From Pleurocapsa sp. MO_226.B13 (GTDB lineage: Bacteria; Cyanobacteriota; Cyanobacteriia; Cyanobacteriales; Xenococcaceae), in NCBI GenBank assembly GCA_030064795.1, contig JASJEI010000199.1, positions 1-12,826 of the forward strand: a DNA stretch of 12,826 nucleotides, written 5' to 3'. Of this stretch, positions 1 through 6,822 are shown piece after piece (positions within the stretch are counted from its first letter, which is position 1; the number at the start of each line of letters is the position of its first letter). The translations under genes and the position numbers were made by a program. The notes below the pieces were generated by a model. The model did not search any database and was not told where the DNA came from. It worked only from the letters and a program-made list of their open reading frames with translations.

Positions 1-75
1 CGTTGTTTTGAAATTACTCAATGGAGTACTTGATAATAAATCTTGAAAGTATTGTAGGGCAAAAGCTTTAGGATT
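1..75 (-). other. Unrecognised open fragment at the left edge
   Basis: Read on the minus strand, this stretch is open from just after a TAA (76-78) to the window edge. It encodes about 25 residues, including KAFALQYFQDLL. There is no start codon, and I do not recognise a family. It lies beyond the point, near 134, where similarity to the ISAzo13-type transposase stops. It may therefore be the remnant of another gene or element joined to the broken transposase, or simply chance. Confidence 0.12.
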
Positions 76-80
76 TTATT

Positions 81-1046
81 TCATCGAATTATACGAAAGC
101 GCGTTGTTTTCTGCTCGTTTACTATCGGATCGCCTAGTTGCAGTGATTTTTTGGTTCCGTCGGCAAACTCTACCATTCTCTTGAAAAATTGGGTTCTCAC
201 CCCACTATTTTCCGGTCCATTATCCATTTTTATTTGAATAATTTCTATTTCTTTCTTTTCCCTGAAGCCAAGAGTTGACCACCACTCCCAGAGACTATCT
301 ACCATGAAATCACTGGTTTTGTAAGAACTACCAAAGTTAATATAAAGTTGCCCCATATCCTCATCAAGAATTCCACTCCGAATGTATTTTTCTTTGACTC
401 CAAGATCGATTTGCTTGAGCTAGATTATTTCCTCTGGTTTGTCCTCCACGAGAGTATTCTCCTAACTCTACAGTTGCCTTACAATCCATACTTAAACACT
501 TAACTTTCTCGTTTTTTTTCTCGTCTTTTTTAGTTACATTTTCAAAAATTGCATCAGGATCTGGGATTTTTTTTTCGGTTTGGCTTTGAGGACTTTTCTT
601 AACCGATATCCCATTCTATTTAAAACTAATGCCATTGTACTGGGAGAGGGAAGTTGATTCTCATCATATCCTATCTGTTTTAATTGTTTAATCGCTTCTG
701 CTGCGGTAAGTCTAGTATAAGCAATGGGATTATTAAAGGTTGGATTTTGTTGGCAGTATTTTTCTGCTATTTCTCGTAAAGATTGAGCTGCCAATGGTTC
801 CATATCTTCCCATTTTTTTCGACCACTACATACTGATTGAGCCCCTAGGCAAACTATTCCGCTCTGTTTTTCTTTTAATCCTAATTCAATACTTGTTCTT
901 CTCCAACCAAATACTCTTTCAGCTTTTCTGGCACTTCCTTGACAATATTTGAGACACATATCGGCAAAAAAAGCCCGACGTTCCACAAGCTTCATTTTTC
1001 TGGCAGCTAAACGTAAATCTTCGCTCGCCGATTGGGTTAAAGGCAT
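81..1046 (-). pseudogene. Decayed ISAzo13-family transposase
   Basis: This is the remnant of a DDE transposase of the ISAzo13 type. The first 170 codons (1046-534) hold the N-terminal region (KMKLVERRAFFADMCLKY, then ERVFGWRRTSIELGLKE). The frame then breaks in a run of nine A. The next frame continues IPDPDAIFENVTKK and CLSMDCKATVELGEYSRGG, carrying the first catalytic Asp region. A second break near 390-425 shifts into GVKEKY, GQLYINFGSSYKTSDFMVDS and the second catalytic stretch MDNGPENSGVRTQF. Similarity ends after VEFADGTKKSLQL near 134. The usual continuation with the NPIERCWG catalytic Glu is absent, replaced by unrelated sequence. Two shifts plus a missing 3' third make it non-functional. 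The left end may lie near 1080-1095 (minus strand GAGTCCCCAATGG), but no matching right end is present to prove it. Confidence 0.85.
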
Positions 1047-1325
1047 TTTTTGGTTGTTGAACTGAGATTATTTTACCATTGGGGACTCTCTTTCTCGGAA
1101 ATCACCTTATGTTCAATTTAGCGATCGCATGATTCTTGGATCACCATGCATTGTGCAAGACCCTTAATGTGGGCTGAAAACGCCGATGATTTCGGGTCGA
1201 GGTGATTATAATTTCAGGTCGCTACACCTAGCAAATAGATTTTTCCAACTTTTATTTTGGTTTACCATAACTCGCATTCCGTAGGTAAATTTTAATTTTC
1301 AATAGTTTTTTTGTCAAAAATTGCT
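1047..1325. other. Gene-free spacer between HK1 and the transposase remnant
   Basis: There is no open frame of note. The spacer probably includes the left end of the ISAzo13-type element, a HIP1 octamer at 1121-1128, and a pair of near-identical 11-mers (listed separately). I see no clear Rho-independent terminator for HK1, although minus-strand transcription of HK1 must end here or in the IS remnant. Confidence 0.5.
1189..1221. repeat. Imperfect direct repeat of an 11-mer
   Basis: ATTTCGGGTCG (1189-1199) and ATTTCAGGTCG (1211-1221) differ at one base and start 22 bases apart, about two helical turns. That layout would suit a dimeric DNA-binding protein. However, the nearest intact gene start is not downstream on either strand, so an operator role is only a guess. 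Confidence 0.3.
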
Positions 1326-2756
1326 TCAAGTGCATATTGGCAGGCGAACCTGAAATCTTGTGTTACCTGGTTTTGAATCAACACTGATTTTACCCTTGTG
1401 TCTACCGACTACAATTCGATAGCTTTTAAGTAAGTCCAAATCAACTTTCCAATCACTAATTTTTCTGTTCTGAATAGATTCAAAAATATCTGTTTGAAAT
1501 TTTGGTCTAATACTTGTTCCATTATCGACAATTTCCACTAGTAAGTAACTGTTTTCCCGCGACGTATGTATCGAAATTGGTCTCGCCTCATCTTTGTTAT
1601 TTACTACCGCTTCGATAGCATTGTTAATTAGGTTCGTCCACACTTGATTCAGCTCGCTTCCATATACCTGAATACGTGGTAAACTTCTGTCATACCTGCG
1701 CATTACAATAATTTGGTTTTGTCTGAGCTTGTAAGCCAGAATTATTAGTGTTTTTTCAAGCCCCTTATGCACATCAACTTCCTGTTGAGGTGCCCGATCC
1801 ATATAAGAGTATTCTTTGAAAGCTTCAACCAGTTCGGTGATGTGTAAAGTACATTTCTCTGACTTATCTAATAAATTTTCTATAGAGTACATTGTTTCTA
1901 ACCAAAGAAGCAGATCGGCGATCATTTCAGCAGGTATCTGCTTGACTAAAGTTATTAACCATTTTGGATCTAATCCTGCATCTATAAGAGACGGTGCTAT
2001 TTTGGCAGCATCCTTAATACCTCGTATATTTAGCCAATTTTTTAGTTCGTCGGAGCGAGCTTTTTTGTCTAAAGAGCTAAGGGTAGACGCTGCTTCAGTA
2101 GATGACATAGCCTTTTCCTTAGCCTCATGCCAGATCTCTGCAAGCACAAGCCATTGTAATGAAGCTGGTTGTTGTTTCGGAAATTTAATAGATAGGAATT
2201 GTGAATTGTAAATCTCATCCCGCAACTGCCCCACAGCTCGCTGAGCGGCAGCAGCAGGATTATTTAGTTCGTGAGCCAAACCTGCGGCGAGAGTTCCCAG
2301 TGAAGTTAGCGTCGCTTGATATTGCTTAATCGCTTCTAAATTCTGAATCCTTTGCGCCATAGTGTAAAGCAAATCAGGTGTGAGGGAAGGACAAGTTGCA
2401 ATCATATGCCAGAAAGTATTTTCTGACAACTTGAATAGATGGCTAGCACAGATAGCACGCTTAGTTGTGGAGTATGGTATGTCTAACAAAAGGCACTTGT
2501 GACCGAAGAAATCATTGGATGTGGAGTAGGTCACGTGTATATCTTGATTACGGATCTTCTTTGTCCATTCTAACTTTCCTTCAAGCTGTACAAAAAATGA
2601 ACCTGCTGGCTTTCCTTCTTCTGTCAGTATATCTCCCGATTGTAGCCATAATGATTCACCCTGCTTAACAAACGCCAACTGTTCATCTGTTAGCTTTGAA
2701 AAAAGTGGTACTTGATGTATAGCATCGCGTATCTTGTTAAATTCTTTTTCAATCAC
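1326..2756 (-). CDS. HK1: cNMP-domain histidine kinase homologue with a ruined ATP lid
   Basis: A 476-residue cytoplasmic signalling protein with no membrane segment. Residues 15-135 form a Crp-like cyclic-nucleotide-binding fold (PLFSKLTDEQLAFV, EEG, LEGKLEWTK, FFGH). A linker helix leads to the H-box LAAGLAHELNNP with phospho-acceptor His162. A family-specific middle region follows (IKDAAKIAPSLIDAGLDPKW), then the X-region EYSYMDRAP and an HATPase domain from about 340. The N-box is present (NLINNAIEA). G1 reads DNGTSIRP (411-418) instead of DNGPGIPP, the F-box is FESIQNRK, and the G2 lid GKGTGLGL of its paralogue HK2 is replaced by DWKVDLDL (435-442). ATP binding or catalysis is therefore doubtful. 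The start is GTG with a modest AGG upstream; before the IS630 insertion it probably overlapped the end of HK2. It could be a phospho-acceptor partner for another kinase, or an early pseudogene. Confidence 0.85.
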   Translation of the reverse strand: MIEKEFNKIRDAIHQVPLFSKLTDEQLAFVKQGESLWLQSGDILTEEGKPAGSFFVQLEGKLEWTKKIRNQDIHVTYSTSNDFFGHKCLLLDIPYSTTKRAICASHLFKLSENTFWHMIATCPSLTPDLLYTMAQRIQNLEAIKQYQATLTSLGTLAAGLAHELNNPAAAAQRAVGQLRDEIYNSQFLSIKFPKQQPASLQWLVLAEIWHEAKEKAMSSTEAASTLSSLDKKARSDELKNWLNIRGIKDAAKIAPSLIDAGLDPKWLITLVKQIPAEMIADLLLWLETMYSIENLLDKSEKCTLHITELVEAFKEYSYMDRAPQQEVDVHKGLEKTLIILAYKLRQNQIIVMRRYDRSLPRIQVYGSELNQVWTNLINNAIEAVVNNKDEARPISIHTSRENSYLLVEIVDNGTSIRPKFQTDIFESIQNRKISDWKVDLDLLKSYRIVVGRHKGKISVDSKPGNTRFQVRLPICT

Positions 2757-2818
2757 AGTGACACCTAGCTATATTTTGATTAATGAGTTTTTTAAAACTT
2801 ATATATTTATTGCTAATA

Positions 2819-2845
2819 CCAATTCTCGAAGAGAATGCACTAAAT
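2819..2845 (+). repeat. IS630 terminal inverted repeat, left
   Basis: It begins CCAATTCTC and ends AATGCACTAAAT. The outer 9 and inner 12 bases match the other end exactly after reverse complementing. A central block of six bases differs (GAAGAG here against AGAGGT). Confidence 0.85.
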
Positions 2846-3908
2846 AGGCAGGGCATCTAAGATAAAAGAGTAAGAAGTCAATTCGGCAACTTTCTCCAGT
2901 GTCAGAGAATTGACTGCACTAAAAATAGCTTGTTGGAGAGAAACAAGATTATTAAAATTTTGATTTTGAAAATCTTTACGAAGGTCTTGCCAAAAACGTT
3001 CAATCGGATTGAGTACATGCGGGCAAGCCCTTTGTGGACTGTGAGAAGGCTGAAAGATAGGAACCACATGTTTCTGGCCAGTGAACCTCACTAGAAATAT
3101 GTGCGCTAGCTTGGTCTAGCTGCAACAGATTCAAAGTGTCGGGAAATGCGGCAGAAAATTGAGCCACAAAGCGATTGAAACAGATCGCATCCAGATGAGA
3201 AAAAGCATAGAAGAAATTTTGTCCCGTCAGAGGTTCGACTGCACCATAAAGCCAAAAAGCGAAGCTAAGGCCATTGCACCTCAATCAATTGTTTAATTCC
3301 TGTCAAAGTAATTACCCGTCCTGCAAGAGTTTTAAGTCCCCATCGGCTCTCATCCGAACAGAAGTAACGTATTGGACGCTCATTGGCAAAATGCTTGGTC
3401 ATTACCTGAATCAGTTCTGGCAGTTTTTTTATATGTTGCTTGTTGTTGCTTCGTCGTCTTTCGCGATCGCGGACGGGGGACTTTTAGTTTGGCTTTGAGT
3501 TGATAGCGAACTATTCGATGTACCGTTGAATAGCCTATCTCCAGATTGAACAACTCTATTAACCTTGAATGAATATCTCGATAACTTTTAAAACCTTCTG
3601 GCTGAGATAACTTCTGCTGAAGTTGCTCTAAAACTTGACCCTTAATCTTAGGTTCGATTCCAGGTGCTAGTTTCACTTCTAACAATTTAGTTAATCCTCC
3701 TTGTTGATACTTTTTGAGCCATCGATAAATCGTAGATTCGTTTCTAGCTAGTCTTTGTGCTAATTCTTGACGGTTTTTCACTCTTACACTCTTAAGCCAA
3801 ATTATGCATTTGCAGGCGTTCTTTTCCTTGACCTTTCTTTTGGTGTTTGAGCTGCTGTTTAAGCTCTTGGACAGTTTCGGTAATTTCTACTTTTAGTTTG
3901 TTCCCCAT
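2840..3908 (-). pseudogene. IS630-family transposase, multiply frameshifted
   Basis: The reading starts at ATG 3908 (MGNKLKVEITETVQELKQQL) and shifts near 3800 into the helix-turn-helix part (KNRQELAQRLARNESTIYRW). It shifts again at a run of seven A (3424-3430) into CSDESRWGLKTLAGRVITLT, which holds the first catalytic Asp. Near 3265-3280 it moves to FAFWLYGAVEPLTGQNFF and LNLLQLDQASAH with the second Asp. Near 3063-3080 it moves to VVPIFQPSHSPQ and LNPIERFWQDLRKDF with the catalytic Glu. All DDE residues remain recognisable, but no single frame joins them. An apparent six-codon insertion (RACPHV) sits just before LNPIERFW. With at least four breaks, the gene is dead unless extensive recoding occurs. 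Confidence 0.88.
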
Positions 3909-3938
3909 GAAAATTTATCTCGCACTTCTCTCTTCTTA

Positions 3939-3965
3939 ATTTAGTGCATTACCTCTGAGAATTGG
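3939..3965 (-). repeat. IS630 terminal inverted repeat, right
   Basis: This is the partner of 2819-2845, read here as ATTTAGTGCATT then GAGAATTGG. The HK2 stop codon (3949-3951) falls inside it, so the last five codons of HK2 are encoded by this repeat. Confidence 0.85.
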
Positions 3966-5442
3966 TATAATTAATTGTGTACATTGACTTCCTCTCGGTA
4001 ATTGGTAGGCGCACTTGAAAGCAAGTAAAGTCAGGTTCAGTAAATATGTCGATTCCCCCCTGATATAGTTCTACAACAATGCGGTGGGCAATATACAAAC
4101 CTAAGCCAGTACCTTTACCTACTTCTTTAGTAGTAAAAAAAGGCTCGAAAATGAATGGCTCAAACTCTGGGGGAATACCCGAACCGTTATCGGCTATTTT
4201 TACGATTACTTGGTCATTATTGCAGAAGGTTTGCACCAAGATTTTTCCTTTTTCGCCGACGGCAGCAATAGCATTGTCAATCAAATTGAACCAAACCCGA
4301 TTCAGTTCTCTACTAGATGCATGCAGGAGGGGTAAGCGGTCAGAATATTTTCGCGTAACTAACACACCAGGCTTAATCTTAGAACTTAAAAATGTTAGCA
4401 CTCTTTCAATCCCTTCATGCAAATCTATTTCTTGGCGCGGTGTTTGACTTGGGCTAACTTTAACTAACTCAAGCAGTTTAGAGATCCGGCTGATGCTTTG
4501 GTCAATTTGATTGAGCAGCTCAATTCTTGCTAAAGCTCCTTCTAGCCAGATTATAAATTCGCCGCTCGATTCAGAGGTCAAAGACTTTATAATCGCATCT
4601 AGCCGAGCTAAGTCCACTCCTGTTCCTACAATGGCAGGAGCAAGTTTCCAGCTGTCAGCGACACCGTATATCTCTAACCAGTCAGCAACTTCGTCTTCTC
4701 GTTCGCTGCGCGTTAGTGGATCTAGTCGGAAAGGGATTGTAGCACGCTCGCGAAGATCGCGCAGCCAGTTAGCTAAAAATTGCTGTTGTAAATTTGTTAT
4801 CTGCGGCTGACTTAGTTTGAGCGTTATTGCCTGAAAAACTTCAACGGTTTCTTGTAATTGTTTAAATATTTGACCGCATAGCGATACTGGGTCATTCAGT
4901 TCTCCAGCTAGTCCTGCTGTTAGAGTATCGATTTCAATTGACTTTTGCGCATTTTGCCAAAAAGAATCAAAGTGCTGCGAGCGTTTTGCCGTGTTAACAA
5001 GAAGTTCGCGAGTAATCGAAGGACAAGTCTCAAGCATACGCCAAAAAGCTTCGGTTTCTAACTCAAACAGTTGGCTAGTTACCAAAGCACGACCAGTGAC
5101 ACGAAAAGGCATATTTAACAAGATAAGCTCATGACCGAAGTATGTTTGCGGTCTAAATACAGTCCAAGATAATTCTCTTTGACCAACTTTCTTCGTACCG
5201 TGAATTTCTCCTTCTAATACTACCCAAAAACAACTAGGAGGATCTCCTTCTTCTACTAATATTTCTCCTGCTTGTAGCTGTAACAACTTGCCCCATTCAA
5301 CGAATTTAAATAGTTCGTCATCTAATTCTGCAAAAAGCGGTACTTGGCGTAAAGTCTTTACGAGATTTGTCATGTTTCCACTTTGAACGGGGGTGGATGC
5401 GATCGCTCTTGTTTGATTAAGATCTTTACTAGATATGGCCAT
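3949..5442 (-). CDS. HK2: cNMP-domain histidine kinase homologue lacking the phospho-acceptor His
   Basis: A 497-residue paralogue of HK1 with the same layout: Crp-like domain at about 34-150 (PLFAELDDELFKFV, YFGHELILLNMPF), linker helix, dimerisation region, the family middle region (GVADSWKLAPAIVGTGVD) and a C-terminal HATPase. The ATP-binding boxes are intact: N-box NLIDNAIAA, G1 DNGSGIPP (418-425), F-box FEPFFTTKE and G2 GKGTGLGL (442-449). The H-box reads LTAGLAGELNDP: Gly180 (codon GGA, 4903-4905) occupies the place of His. The YSYM part of the following helix, present in HK1 and HK3, is replaced by KVSPSQTPRQ. The start may instead be Met24 (5373), which aligns with the N terminus of HK1. 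The last five residues, TNSQR, come from the inserted IS630 element. It may bind ATP without being able to autophosphorylate. Confidence 0.85.
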   Translation of the reverse strand: MAISSKDLNQTRAIASTPVQSGNMTNLVKTLRQVPLFAELDDELFKFVEWGKLLQLQAGEILVEEGDPPSCFWVVLEGEIHGTKKVGQRELSWTVFRPQTYFGHELILLNMPFRVTGRALVTSQLFELETEAFWRMLETCPSITRELLVNTAKRSQHFDSFWQNAQKSIEIDTLTAGLAGELNDPVSLCGQIFKQLQETVEVFQAITLKLSQPQITNLQQQFLANWLRDLRERATIPFRLDPLTRSEREDEVADWLEIYGVADSWKLAPAIVGTGVDLARLDAIIKSLTSESSGEFIIWLEGALARIELLNQIDQSISRISKLLELVKVSPSQTPRQEIDLHEGIERVLTFLSSKIKPGVLVTRKYSDRLPLLHASSRELNRVWFNLIDNAIAAVGEKGKILVQTFCNNDQVIVKIADNGSGIPPEFEPFIFEPFFTTKEVGKGTGLGLYIAHRIVVELYQGGIDIFTEPDFTCFQVRLPITERKSMYTINYTNSQR

Positions 5443-5753
5443 AAAATATTTCTGTTACTAAGACTGATTAATAGGTAATGTTGTGACACCTCTTAATTCG
5501 TTTCGCAGTCGATGTACCGCAGTGGTAGAAATCTTCCGCGCAATTGAGGAATTAACTATAAGCATCAACTGAGTCGTTAATTGTGTAAAAAGTCTTTACG
5601 GCAGTCGGCTATCTTAGCGTGTAGCAAAGCTACTTTTAACCAGGTCTTCTATCTGTTATTACTACCTTTCTTTTTCTTGGCTAGTCTGCGCTGGGCTTGA
5701 AAATCGGCTTAAAAGCCGAGGTTTTAGACCCATCTATTAAATAGATAAGAATA
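5443..5753. other. Spacer between HK3 and HK2, rich in inverted repeats
   Basis: No convincing gene lies here. Four short perfect inverted repeats occur: GTAAA/TTTAC (5585-5599), GTAGC/GCTAC with loop AAA (5621-5633), TCGGCTT/AAGCCGA (5704-5719) and ATCTATT/AATAGAT (5732-5746). The GTAGC hairpin is followed by TTTT on the plus strand, and the TCGGCTT hairpin by TTTT on the minus strand. The arrangement could be a structured RNA, the end of an IS200/IS605-type element, or just the HK3 terminator beside the HK2 promoter region. I do not recognise a known riboswitch. Confidence 0.4.
5700..5719 (-). terminator. Probable terminator after HK3
   Basis: On the minus strand, a 7-bp stem TCGGCTT/AAGCCGA with a two-base turn lies 34 bases after the HK3 stop and is followed by TTTT then C. 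The U-tract is short and the loop very tight, so termination may be weak. The surrounding bases can extend the pairing imperfectly (TGGG near 5691 with CCCA near 5729). Confidence 0.4.
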
Positions 5754-6764
5754 TTAAACAGACAGCAAATTAATAGGTAAACGAACCTGAAAGTGTGTCT
5801 TACCAGGCTCAGAGGTAAAACTGATGCTACCGTGGTGCACTTTGTCTATAATGCGGCGACTAATGTCTAAGCCCAATCCAGTTCCGACTCCCTCTTCCTT
5901 AGTGGTAAAGAATGGCTCAAAAATGTGAGGCTGAATATCTGGCGGAATACCAGGACCGTTGTCGATAATTTCGACTAGTATGCAGTCATGCTCTTGCGAC
6001 GTACATATCCAAATTTTTCCTTGTCCAGCCATTGCTTCAATCGCATTATCGATTATATTAGTCCACACTTGGTTAAGTTCACTTTGATGGGCGAAACAGT
6101 GCGGTAAGTTTTGGTCGTATTGTTTGGTCACCTCTACCCCCTGTTTTAGTTTATGACCCAAAAGAGTTAGGGTACTATCAAGTCCTTCGTGAACATCTAC
6201 TTGCCTTAAAGGTGCTTGTTCCATATAGGAGTGTGCTTTAACTGCTTGAACCAAATTGGAAAGACGACCTGTACTGTGCATAATCTCGTCTAAAAGTCCA
6301 AAAACTTCTAGGATCGTCTCGCTCCAGTTCAGCACATGACCGAGTAAATCAGTAGAAAAAATTTCCTCAATAGAAGAGAGCCATTCTGTATCCAATCCTG
6401 CTTTTACAAAAGTGGGGGCAAGTTTCCATCCATCAGACACACTATGCGCCTCCAACCACACTGAGACTTCTTCTTCGAGATCGCTATACATTAATGCATC
6501 AAGCTTGATATTTGTCGAAACACGCTCTATTAACTCCTGCTGTAGCTCAATAACAAACTTCAGTTGTGTCGGAGTCATCTTTTGATTGAGCTGGAGTGCT
6601 TGAGACGTTAACCTTATAATAACTTCATGTAACCGATCTACTGCCCTACCACCTGCCGCTACTGGATTATTCATCTCATGGGCAAGACCAGCGGCTAAAG
6701 TACCAAGTTCAATTAACTTTTCTTGTTTTAGTGAAATTGATTTCAAAGTCGAGCAATGCTGCAT
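5754..6764 (-). CDS. HK3: sensorless histidine kinase, complete catalytic core
   Basis: A 336-residue paralogue of HK1 and HK2 that starts in the linker helix, so it has no cyclic-nucleotide-binding domain and no membrane segment. The H-box LAAGLAHEMNNP places the phospho-acceptor at His29. The middle region (SVSDGWKLAPTFVKAGLDTEW), the X-region HSYMEQAP and a full HATPase follow: N-box from about 237 (IIDNAIEA), G1 DNGPGIPP (268-275), F-box FEPFFTTKE and G2 GVGTGLGL (292-299). It ends FQVRLPINLLSV. The upstream frame reaches a TAA at 6816-6818 with no better start, and no strong ribosome site is visible. It begins 58 bp after the receiver-flavoprotein gene and is probably cotranscribed with it, making that receiver its likely substrate. 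Known relatives usually carry the N-terminal sensor, so this looks like a lineage-specific loss. Input may come from partner proteins. Confidence 0.87.
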   Translation of the reverse strand: MQHCSTLKSISLKQEKLIELGTLAAGLAHEMNNPVAAGGRAVDRLHEVIIRLTSQALQLNQKMTPTQLKFVIELQQELIERVSTNIKLDALMYSDLEEEVSVWLEAHSVSDGWKLAPTFVKAGLDTEWLSSIEEIFSTDLLGHVLNWSETILEVFGLLDEIMHSTGRLSNLVQAVKAHSYMEQAPLRQVDVHEGLDSTLTLLGHKLKQGVEVTKQYDQNLPHCFAHQSELNQVWTNIIDNAIEAMAGQGKIWICTSQEHDCILVEIIDNGPGIPPDIQPHIFEPFFTTKEEGVGTGLGLDISRRIIDKVHHGSISFTSEPGKTHFQVRLPINLLSV

Positions 6765-6822
6765 GATTTTATTTATAGTAATTTTGTTACCACGGACGAA
6801 AAATAGTACATTTGTTTATTTC

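Larger units (their letters stand above)
2817..3967 (-). mobile_element. IS630-family insertion, TA-flanked, inactive
   Basis: The element has 27-bp terminal inverted repeats (2819-2845 and 3939-3965) and a TA at each outer edge, as expected for the IS630/Tc1 superfamily. Its length without the TAs is 1147 bp, normal for the family. The transposase inside is broken at several points, so it could move only if a related transposase acted in trans. It lies between HK2 and HK1, in the same orientation, and supplies the present stop codon of HK2. Confidence 0.88.

Noticed and set aside
740..952. Plus-strand 70-codon hydrophobic ORF
   Set aside because: It is the antisense of the well-matched ISAzo13-type transposase N terminus. 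The hydrophobic look comes from the AT-rich complement of Lys-rich coding sequence.
1816..2211. Plus-strand ORF of 131 codons opposite HK1
   Set aside because: It lies fully within HK1 in antisense, has no recognisable domain, and HK1 is supported by homology over the same bases.
3424..3430. Programmed frameshift in the IS630 transposase at the run of seven A
   Set aside because: The shift required is +1, which does not fit a -1 slippery heptamer in this frame, and at least three more breaks exist, so simple decay explains it better.
3274..3498. Plus-strand 74-codon ORF with a hydrophobic end
   Set aside because: It is antisense to the IS630 transposase; the minus-strand frames carry the DDE motifs.
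4079..4810. Two plus-strand ORFs opposite HK2
   Set aside because: They are Ser-rich shadow frames of the HK2 coding strand with no family match.
5580..5700. Plus-strand frame in the HK3/HK2 spacer with a membrane-like run (YLLLLPFFFLASLRW)
   Set aside because: It would need a TTG start right after a stop, has no ribosome site and overlaps inverted repeats. The hydrophobicity follows from pyrimidine-rich sequence, so a small membrane peptide or toxin is not supported.
6765..6822. Longer HK3 with an upstream ATG at 6811
   Set aside because: That ATG is out of frame and soon meets a TAA. The HK3 frame itself has only non-standard codons up to a TAA at 6816-6818.
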